NCBI GenBank assembly: GCA_964639245.1
Contig: CAZXCU010000009.1
Coordinates: forward strand, 140,315 to 204,314
Direction: 5' to 3'
DNA: 64,000 nucleotides
DNA from: SB15 sp964639245
Lineage (GTDB): Bacteria; Chloroflexota; Anaerolineae; Aggregatilineales; J027
Each line of letters opens with the position of its first letter. Position 1 is the first letter of the stretch. Below the pieces are notes generated by a model. It saw nothing but the letters and a program-made list of their open reading frames with translations. It searched no databases and was not told where the DNA came from. Below are positions 58,040-64,000 of this stretch, one piece after another. A program made the translations under genes and the position numbers.

Positions 58040-58926
58040 ATCAGAGTCAGCATGTCCGGCAGCAAATGTTCATTCACTTTGTAAATCGGGCTGGTAAATT
58101 GCCAGAATTCGCCGCTGTGCAAAAATTCATCCACCAATGCCACAGTAGACTCGGTATGGGCATGATGGGTTTCATGCCATGTCATGTAACTGTTGATGGT
58201 CGGGCGGGCGGTGGGAAATTGCAGCAGCGCGGTATAGCCCATCGCGCCGTAATTTTGAATGAAATTTTGCGCGTGGAAGGCGGCTAACACCCGTTGTACA
58301 TCATAATCCACCCGGCGAAATGTCGGGTGCCAGCCCGTTTCATCCCCATCCAAAATTAGATAATTGGCTTTACGAATCCCATCCAACGGCACGCCCAGCG
58401 AACCCGGATTTAAAATGTGCCACTTGCCCACCCACCGTTCAAAGGCGATATGATAATGTCCGGCGATATAGGTGGTTTCTTCGACCCCCGCCAACCATTC
58501 AGACACTTTTTCTTCGGGCAAATAAGGTTCAATCGCGTTCCATGGGGTATGTGGCAGTCCGTGAGCAATCCGCACGGGAGGGGCATCCGCGTAGTACAGC
58601 GTCAGGGTATCGGGCATGGCGGCAATATAATGGTGCCATTTGCCCGCCAATTGTGCCTTCAGCCATGGCAGCAGCACCCACTGCCCCCAATGGGCGGGTT
58701 GGCGCGGTGTCTGGTAATCCAAGAGATAAAATTCATGGTTGCCCCGGATCGCTGTCCAGCCCAAACGGGTCACGGTTTCCATGACTTGGGCGGAAAATGG
58801 CGCAATATTGATTAAATCGCCCGCCACAATCACATGGTCAGGGGCAAACTGCTGCATATCCGCAATAACGGCTTCCAGCGCGGGCAAATTGCCATGAATA
58901 TCGGAAAGAATCGCCAAACGGGTCAT
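58036..58926 (-). CDS. Calcineurin-like metallophosphoesterase
   Basis: 296 residues. Metal-binding motifs are ILSDIHGNLPAL (Asp-x-His), VIVAGDLINIAPF (Gly-Asp), IRGNHEFYLL (Gly-Asn-His-Glu) and YIAGHYHIAFERW (Gly-His-x-His), followed by NPGSLGVP. The YfcE/MJ0936-like branch hydrolyses phosphodiesters with two metal ions. It ends against the unknown cassette and lies 4 bp downstream of carbonic anhydrase on the same strand, so the two may form an operon. Confidence 0.9.
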   Translation of the reverse strand: MTRLAILSDIHGNLPALEAVIADMQQFAPDHVIVAGDLINIAPFSAQVMETVTRLGWTAIRGNHEFYLLDYQTPRQPAHWGQWVLLPWLKAQLAGKWHHYIAAMPDTLTLYYADAPPVRIAHGLPHTPWNAIEPYLPEEKVSEWLAGVEETTYIAGHYHIAFERWVGKWHILNPGSLGVPLDGIRKANYLILDGDETGWHPTFRRVDYDVQRVLAAFHAQNFIQNYGAMGYTALLQFPTARPTINSYMTWHETHHAHTESTVALVDEFLHSGEFWQFTSPIYKVNEHLLPDMLTLI

Positions 58927-58930
58927 GCGG

Positions 58931-59569
58931 TTATTCGCTTACCGCCATCCGGTACAATTCCGAAATTTCATCCGGGCGGGTGATGCAGATATTCAGGTCT
59001 TTCAGCAAGCCATCGTGAATGCCATAAATCCAACCATGCACATTGAGCGTTTGACCGCGTTTCCATGCGCCCTGCACAATCGTGGTATGGCACACGTTAA
59101 ACACCTGCTCGATCACATTCAGTTCGCAAAATTTATCCACCCGCCGCGATTCATCCTCGATCCCGTCAAGCATCGGGGCATGTTTCTGGTAAATATCCTT
59201 CAAATGCCGCAGCCAGTTATCAATTAAGCCCAATTCTTGATTCTGCATCGCCGCCCGCACCCCGCCGCAGCCATAATGCCCGCACACGATGACGTGCTTG
59301 ACCTTTAACACTTCCACCGCAAATTGAATCACGGAGAGGCAGTTTAAATCGGTGTGGACAACCCCGTTGGCAATATTGCGATGCACAAAGACTTCGCCCG
59401 GCGGCAGTCCGATAATTTCATTGGCTGGCACGCGGCTGTCCGAACACCCAATCCACAGATATTCGGGGGTTTGTTGAGCCACCAATTTACGGAAAAATTC
59501 GGGGTCATGGGCGGTCATGCGTTCCGCCCAGCGCTGATTATTTTCAAAGAGATGTTTTAACAGGCGCAT
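58931..59569 (-). CDS. can: Beta-class carbonic anhydrase
   Basis: 212 residues. Zinc ligands are Cys42 in WIGCSDSRVPANE, with the Asp44-Arg46 dyad, and His98 and Cys101 in VCGHYGCGGV. NIANGVVHTDLNCLSVIQFAVEVL forms the dimer and active-site region. It interconverts CO2 and bicarbonate in the cytoplasm, supplying bicarbonate for carboxylation and pH balance. The length is standard for E. coli-type Can. The metallophosphoesterase follows 4 bp downstream. Confidence 0.95.
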   Translation of the reverse strand: MRLLKHLFENNQRWAERMTAHDPEFFRKLVAQQTPEYLWIGCSDSRVPANEIIGLPPGEVFVHRNIANGVVHTDLNCLSVIQFAVEVLKVKHVIVCGHYGCGGVRAAMQNQELGLIDNWLRHLKDIYQKHAPMLDGIEDESRRVDKFCELNVIEQVFNVCHTTIVQGAWKRGQTLNVHGWIYGIHDGLLKDLNICITRPDEISELYRMAVSE

Positions 59570-59621
59570 AACTTTCCTTTGTGAAGTTCATAAGTCTATC
59601 TAATTTTTATCAACACGCCTA

Positions 59622-60488
59622 TCATTTCAGCAAGGCCGCTTCAAAAAAAGCGATCACACGCTGCTCATATTCTCCTTGATACTCCCCGAATGCGCCTACA
59701 TGCCCCACTCGCGGTGCAACCCACAATTGGGAACGCCCGTCCGTGAGTTGGCGGAAAAATTCGTTGTAATCGACTTCCGTATTGTTGTCATCCCCGGCGA
59801 TGAACAAAAAACGGGTCTCGGCTGCCGCTTGAATCGAGTCGGCAATGGGCAACGGCGGTTCATCCCCACTAAACAGCCCGACGGAAAAATACAGCACCCG
59901 CACCGTAAAATTTCGATACAACGGGCGTTGATAATCCAGCGCGGTATATTCTTCTACCGAACGTTGACTCGCCCCATCGCTCACAATCGCTTGTAATTCC
60001 GGGTAGCGGGAAGCCGCCCCCAGCAGCACTTCGCCCCCCAAAGATGTCCCCAACCCACCTATCGCCTCTACCTCTGCCTGACCGCGCAAAAATTCAACGG
60101 CAGCCCCGACATCCAGCGTACCTTCCCAACCGAACTGGTTGGCGTTGCCTTCACTTTCGCCATGCCCGCGCAAATCCAGCGCCAGAATCCCGAAGCCGTG
60201 TTCGCGCAACATCGCCGCGTAGCGTTTGGTGCTGGCGCGGGTTCCGTTTGCGCCCGCCAACAGGATAATCACCGCACCATTTTCAGGTGGCGCATACCAC
60301 GCCGCGATCCTGATATTATCTTCCGTCGTTAAAGTCAATTCGCGGTAACCTTCGGGCGCTTCTCCGACAGCCTTTTTGACAGGGCGCGTCGCATAAAAAC
60401 CGACAGCAAAGGGCAGGCCGATATACACCAGCAGCACCAAAACAATCAGCACGATGCCGATTCCACGCACAATAAGTTTACGCCGCAT
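59622..60488 (-). CDS. Membrane-anchored alpha/beta hydrolase
   Basis: 288 residues. An N-terminal helix (about 5-30) anchors the protein. AAWYAPPENGAVIILLAGANGTRAS leads to the oxyanion region. ALDLRGHGESEG is a typical strand-turn, and the nucleophile elbow is GGLGTSLGGEVLL. The acid is probable in IAGDDNNTEVDYN, and the His in RVGHVGAFGEY. It resembles prolyl oligopeptidase-like or acyl hydrolase families. The substrate is unknown. Confidence 0.85.
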   Translation of the reverse strand: MRRKLIVRGIGIVLIVLVLLVYIGLPFAVGFYATRPVKKAVGEAPEGYRELTLTTEDNIRIAAWYAPPENGAVIILLAGANGTRASTKRYAAMLREHGFGILALDLRGHGESEGNANQFGWEGTLDVGAAVEFLRGQAEVEAIGGLGTSLGGEVLLGAASRYPELQAIVSDGASQRSVEEYTALDYQRPLYRNFTVRVLYFSVGLFSGDEPPLPIADSIQAAAETRFLFIAGDDNNTEVDYNEFFRQLTDGRSQLWVAPRVGHVGAFGEYQGEYEQRVIAFFEAALLK

Positions 60489-60631
60489 GAGCTTAACTTT
60501 CGTTTTTTGCCCCTGAGTCTAAGACGGGGCATAAAATGGCAGTAGTCTTTTTGACCCCATTTCGAGGTGACAGACGGCCTAATTTCACAAAAGTCTCATG
60601 CTGGTTCGGTGCAATTTTGCGACCTCGCCTA

Positions 60632-60637
60632 TAGAAT
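60632..60637 (+). promoter_or_regulatory. -10 element TAGAAT, probable leaderless promoter
   Basis: TAGAAT ends 9 nt before the ATG at 60647, with no ribosome-binding site between. An overlapping TATAGA at 60630 is an alternative. Confidence 0.3.
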
Positions 60638-60646
60638 TAGATAACT

Positions 60647-61099
60647 ATGGTGACATTTCGTGAAATGACTCCCCAAGATATTCCAGTATTAGCCGCGTGG
60701 ATTGCCGCGATTCCCCTCTGGCAGCGCTATGGCATCACCCCCGAAAAAATGCACTTGTCTTTAGAAACTGCCCACACCGCAGGCGATTTGCTGCTGGTTG
60801 CCGATAGAGAAGACCGTGCGGTGGGGTTGGCGTGGGTCATGCGCAAAGGCATGTTCGGACGCAGCCCTTATCTACGTTTATTAGGGGTGCAACACGCGCA
60901 GCAAGGGCTAGGGGCGGCCTTGCTCACCGAAGCAGAAAATCGCCTGACTGCCCATGAACTTTTTTTGCTTGTGTCCGATTTTAACCTCAGCGCCCAGAAA
61001 TTTTATCAACGGCAAGGGTATACCTACATTGGAGCGCTCCCCAGCTATGTGCTGGCGGACGTGTCGGAACTGATTTTCTGGAAGAAGTTGCACTCGTAA
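60647..61099 (+). CDS. GNAT-family N-acetyltransferase
   Basis: 150 residues: TFREMTPQDIPVLAAWIAAIPLW, AVGLAWVMRKGMFGRSPYLRLLGVQHAQQGLGAALLTEAE with the acetyl-CoA pyrophosphate loop QQGLGA, and LSAQKFYQRQGYTYIGALP with the catalytic-type Tyr. Substrate undetermined. The short distance to a -10-like sequence suggests leaderless expression. Confidence 0.85.
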   Translation: MVTFREMTPQDIPVLAAWIAAIPLWQRYGITPEKMHLSLETAHTAGDLLLVADREDRAVGLAWVMRKGMFGRSPYLRLLGVQHAQQGLGAALLTEAENRLTAHELFLLVSDFNLSAQKFYQRQGYTYIGALPSYVLADVSELIFWKKLHS

Positions 61100-61155
61100 T
61101 CTGGTAATAAATCCAATTATGAGAAGGCGTATTTTTGGTTTTTAGGTTGGAATAC

Positions 61156-61181
61156 GGTATAGTCGTTAACTGGACTATACC
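61156..61181 (+). promoter_or_regulatory. Inverted repeat upstream of the peptide-binding protein genes
   Basis: GGTATAGTC-GTTAACTG-GACTATACC, perfect 9-bp arms around an 8-bp spacer, lies 50 bp before the gene at 61231. The GACTATACC and following ACTATAGACC overlap possible -10 sequences, so it is a candidate operator; it could equally be an RNA hairpin. Confidence 0.45.
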
Positions 61182-61230
61182 ACTATAGACCACTTTGTAA
61201 CCTACTTCTTTAGAGGAGAGAGAAATACAT

Positions 61231-62748
61231 ATGAAACGGATTTTTATGCTCGTGATGGTGCTGATGCTGGCGCTTGGCACATTCGGCCTACCCGCGCTTT
61301 CAGCCCAAGAAGGTGAAACCCTGATTATGGCGCGAGCGGTGGATGCCACGGGCCTTGACCCCCACACCCAAACCGCGTTCGCGTCACTGCGTTTGCTCGA
61401 ACTTGTCTACGAACCTTTGGTGCGTACCAGTGAAAATCTTGAACTGATTCCCGCGCTGGCGGAAAGCTGGGCATTTTCCGAAGATGGCTTGACGCTCACC
61501 TTCACGCTGCGGCAGGGAGTCAAATTCCATGACGGGTCAGACCTCACCTCCGCCGATGTGAAAGCCTCATTGGAACGGATTTTGAACGAAGAAACTGGCG
61601 CATCCGCCCGTTCGACCCTGTTGAGCATCACCGCGATTGACACCCCTGATGATTACACGGTTGCCTTAACCCTGTCCGTCGCCGATGTGCCGTTGGTGGC
61701 AGCGCTGGCCTCCACCAATACCGCGATTCTGCCCTCCGAAGTGATTGAAAGCGGCGACCCCACCACCACCACCGTCGGGACAGGCCCGTTTGTGCTGGAC
61801 AACTGGACTCCCGAAGAAGTCACCAATTTGAGCGCTTTTGCCGACTACTGGGGCGAAGGGCCGCTGGTGGCGGGTATCGAAATGCGGATTATCCCCGATG
61901 AATCGACCATCATGGCGGCACTGCGGGCAGGTGAAATTGATTTCGCCATGTTCAACGACCCCTTGATTGCCACCCTACCCACCGGGGATGCCGACATCAC
62001 CATCAACCGCGCCCCCGATTTGGCCTACCATGTGCTGCAACTCCGCGCCAGCGAAGAACCCCTGGATAAATTGGAAGTGCGCCAGGCCATCTCCTGCGCG
62101 ATTGACCGTCAGGAAGTGTTGGACACCGCCGCGCTGGGTGAAGGCACGGTGACTGGCCCCTTGACCATTCCCTTGTATCAAGTGGACACCAGCGAACTGT
62201 TCTGCTACGAAAAAGACATCGAAAAAGCCCGTGAATTGATGGCAACCGCCGGATTAGCCGATGGCTTTACCTTGAATGTCATCGTGGCGAACGCCGAACC
62301 CCCCACCGCGCTGACCGAAGCGCAAAATATTCAGGAACAACTCGCTGAAATTGGCATCACCGTTGAAATTGAAGCGATGGAACTCAGTGTCTATGTTGAC
62401 CGTTGGTTGGCAGGCGATTTCCAAGCCGCGATTGCGTTGAACGGTGGTCGCCCCGACCCCTACACCATGTATGCCCGTTACTGGATTAAAGATGCCCAGT
62501 TCGCCAACACCGCCGGATATGGCGACGACACGCTCGATTCGCTCATGAAACAGGGTCAGGTCGAAACCGACCCCGCCGCCCGCTATGAAATTTTCGCGGA
62601 ATTCCAGCGCTACATTACCGAAATGGCTCCGTGGGTGTGGCTGTACAACGGCTTTACCTACACCGGACAGCAGAATTATGTTTCTGGCTATGTCCCCAAT
62701 CCGACAGGTTCGATTTTTGGCCTGAGCCAAGTCCAAGTCAATCGTTAG
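61231..62748 (+). CDS. Peptide/nickel ABC transporter substrate-binding protein (SBP family 5)
   Basis: 505 residues. A signal peptide (MKRIFMLVMVLMLALGTFGLPALSAQ) precedes the family 5 features ATGLDPHTQTAFASLR, ELVYEPLVR, LAESWAFSEDGLTLTFTLRQGVKFHDG, VGTGPFVLDNWTPEE and VRQAISCAIDRQEVL. It binds oligopeptides or similar ligands outside the cell. AGAGGAGAG precedes the ATG. A closely similar gene follows 84 bp after its stop; permease and ATPase genes would be expected beyond the right edge. Confidence 0.92.
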   Translation: MKRIFMLVMVLMLALGTFGLPALSAQEGETLIMARAVDATGLDPHTQTAFASLRLLELVYEPLVRTSENLELIPALAESWAFSEDGLTLTFTLRQGVKFHDGSDLTSADVKASLERILNEETGASARSTLLSITAIDTPDDYTVALTLSVADVPLVAALASTNTAILPSEVIESGDPTTTTVGTGPFVLDNWTPEEVTNLSAFADYWGEGPLVAGIEMRIIPDESTIMAALRAGEIDFAMFNDPLIATLPTGDADITINRAPDLAYHVLQLRASEEPLDKLEVRQAISCAIDRQEVLDTAALGEGTVTGPLTIPLYQVDTSELFCYEKDIEKARELMATAGLADGFTLNVIVANAEPPTALTEAQNIQEQLAEIGITVEIEAMELSVYVDRWLAGDFQAAIALNGGRPDPYTMYARYWIKDAQFANTAGYGDDTLDSLMKQGQVETDPAARYEIFAEFQRYITEMAPWVWLYNGFTYTGQQNYVSGYVPNPTGSIFGLSQVQVNR

Positions 62749-62754
62749 GAACAA

Positions 62755-62789
62755 CGGGGGGTGTTGGCGACAGCACCCCCGCTTGTTAA
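62755..62789 (+). promoter_or_regulatory. Stem-loop between tandem binding-protein genes
   Basis: AACAACGGGGGGTGTTG pairs with CAGCACCCCCGCTTGTT, with mismatches, directly after the first gene. No U-tract follows, so partial termination or mRNA end protection is more likely than full termination. Confidence 0.55.
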
Positions 62790-62832
62790 GGGGCGGGAGC
62801 AAAGTTAGGTTAATACAGAGGGAAGAAATAAG

Positions 62833-64000
62833 ATGCGACGTTTATTGATGTTGACCATGATCGCCATGATCATGTTCGGGGCAGTCTTACCGACAGCTGC
62901 TCAGGATAATATTCTCATAATGGCGCGGGCTGCCGATGCCACCGGTCTCGACCCCCATACCCAAACCGCGTTTGCCTCCCTACGCCTGATGGAACTGGTC
63001 TATGAACCCCTCCTGAGGGTGGATGATGAACTCGAAATCATCCCCGCGCTGGCAGAAAGCTGGGAATTTTCCGACGATGGGCTGACGCTCACCTTTACCC
63101 TGCGCCAAGCTGTCAAATTTCATGACGGGTCAGACATGACCTCCGAAGATGTCGTGGCTTCTTTAAATCGGATTCTGGATGAAAATGTCGGCGCAGCCAC
63201 CCGTACCAATTTATTAAGTATCACCACCATTGAAGCGCCCGACGATTATACCGTTGTTTTGACCTTATCCCTGCCCGATGTGCCGTTACTGGCTGCCCTC
63301 GCCAGCGCGAATGTGGCGATTATGCCTGCCGAATTGATTGCGGAAGGCGACCCCACCACCACCGTCATCGGAACAGGTGCTTATCAACTCGATAATTGGA
63401 CTCCCAACGAAACCACCACCCTGTCCGCCTTTGCTGATTATTGGGGCGAAGGGCCGTTTGTGGATGGGATAGAAATTCGTATTATTCCTGATGAACAGGC
63501 GATTATGGATGGACTCAAAACGGGTGAAATTCATTTTGCGCTGTTCAACGACCCCTTAATTGCCACCCAACCGCTTGGCGAAGCCGATGTGACTGTCAAC
63601 CGTGCGCCCAGTCTGGATTATCATGTGCTGCAACTCCGTGCCAGCGAACCGCCATTGGATATTCTGGAAGTGCGGCAAGCCATCGCCTGTGCGATTAACC
63701 GAGAAGAAATTCTGGAAACTGCCTCTGAGGGGCGTGGCACTGTCACCGGGCCGCTGACCATCCCGCGTTTTCAAATGGATCAGAGCGAATTGTTCTGCTA
63801 CGAACAGGATCTTGACCGTGCGCGTGAATTGATGGCAGAAGCGGGTTTTGGCGAAGAAGGCTTCCCGCTCACCGTCATGGTTGCCAAAGCCGAACCCCCC
63901 ACCGCCCTTGCCGAAGCCCAAACCATCCAGCGCCAACTAGGGCAAATCGGCATTCGGGTTGCCATTGAGGTTCTGGAGTTGGATGTGTATGTTGACCGTT
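62833..64000 (+). CDS. Peptide/nickel ABC transporter substrate-binding protein, second copy (3' end beyond window)
   Basis: 389 codons are visible. A signal peptide (MRRLLMLTMIAMIMFGAVLPTAAQ) is followed by ATGLDPHTQTAFASLR, LAESWEFSDDGLTLTFTLRQ, VKFHDGSDMTSEDVV, GTGAYQLDNWTPNETTT and VRQAIACAINREEIL. It lines up with the gene at 61231 along its whole visible length with few gaps, so the two arose by tandem duplication. GGAAGAAATAAG lies before the ATG. The end of the protein is cut by the window. Confidence 0.92.
   Translation, partial: MRRLLMLTMIAMIMFGAVLPTAAQDNILIMARAADATGLDPHTQTAFASLRLMELVYEPLLRVDDELEIIPALAESWEFSDDGLTLTFTLRQAVKFHDGSDMTSEDVVASLNRILDENVGAATRTNLLSITTIEAPDDYTVVLTLSLPDVPLLAALASANVAIMPAELIAEGDPTTTVIGTGAYQLDNWTPNETTTLSAFADYWGEGPFVDGIEIRIIPDEQAIMDGLKTGEIHFALFNDPLIATQPLGEADVTVNRAPSLDYHVLQLRASEPPLDILEVRQAIACAINREEILETASEGRGTVTGPLTIPRFQMDQSELFCYEQDLDRARELMAEAGFGEEGFPLTVMVAKAEPPTALAEAQTIQRQLGQIGIRVAIEVLELDVYVDR

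Overview
The window looks like a chromosomal segment of a Chloroflexota bacterium, most likely Anaerolineae-like. This is inferred from the gene mix (xisH/xisI pairs, Uma2, DUF4058, DUF6062, nSTAND ATPase, several secreted beta-propeller proteins, a Nif11-type peptide) and not from a marker gene. No rRNA, tRNA, CRISPR array, prophage or transposase gene was seen. Two genes run off the edges: a beta-CASP nuclease at the left and a peptide-binding lipoprotein or periplasmic protein at the right.

Layout. 1-4.7 kb: the nuclease (apparent AUU start), a secreted beta-propeller protein and a small membrane protein. 4.8-15 kb: an L-arabinose regulon. It has a LacI-family repressor facing an operon of binding protein, ATPase, two permeases, araB, araD and araA. 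Two perfect 14-bp operators sit on the operon promoter, and the repressor gene has a miniature transposable element on each side. 15-28 kb: mostly single genes for surface and stress functions (PsbP-like, Uma2, SGNH hydrolase, polytopic membrane protein, PAS/GAF histidine kinase, AlkB under a LexA-like box, flavodoxin, SCP2, 2-hydroxyacid dehydrogenase). 28-37 kb: an accessory patch with two decayed xisH/xisI modules, three PIN-domain toxin-antitoxin pairs, signal peptidase with mtnA, and mini-elements. 37-45.6 kb: GTP-type PEP carboxykinase behind an ArsR-type regulator, a TIR protein, AlkD-like repair protein, two J-domain membrane proteins, OsmC and a dihaem cytochrome c. 45.7-52.4 kb: a 1001-residue TIR-STAND-GAF-histidine kinase fusion, an intact xisH/xisI pair overlapping its 3' end, a penicillin acylase-type hydrolase and an orphan Nif11-like RiPP precursor. 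52.4-54.1 kb is markedly A+T-rich. 54-64 kb: a stand-alone receiver, a small two-gene cassette of unknown function, metallophosphoesterase, carbonic anhydrase, alpha/beta hydrolase, GNAT, and two tandem paralogous peptide-binding proteins.

The strongest non-gene signal is a set of short non-autonomous mobile elements. Family A has three copies of 121-143 bp with 13-bp ends (CTCACCTTACGCA) and perfect 7-bp target duplications. Family B has three copies of exactly 132 bp with TGGACA ends and 3-bp duplications. Family C has two copies and shares its internal palindromes with family B. One family B copy interrupts an xisH reading frame, and conceptual removal of the element plus one 3-bp repeat restores the frame. 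Several genes have a -10-like hexamer 6-9 nt before the start codon and no ribosome-binding site, which suggests leaderless transcripts.
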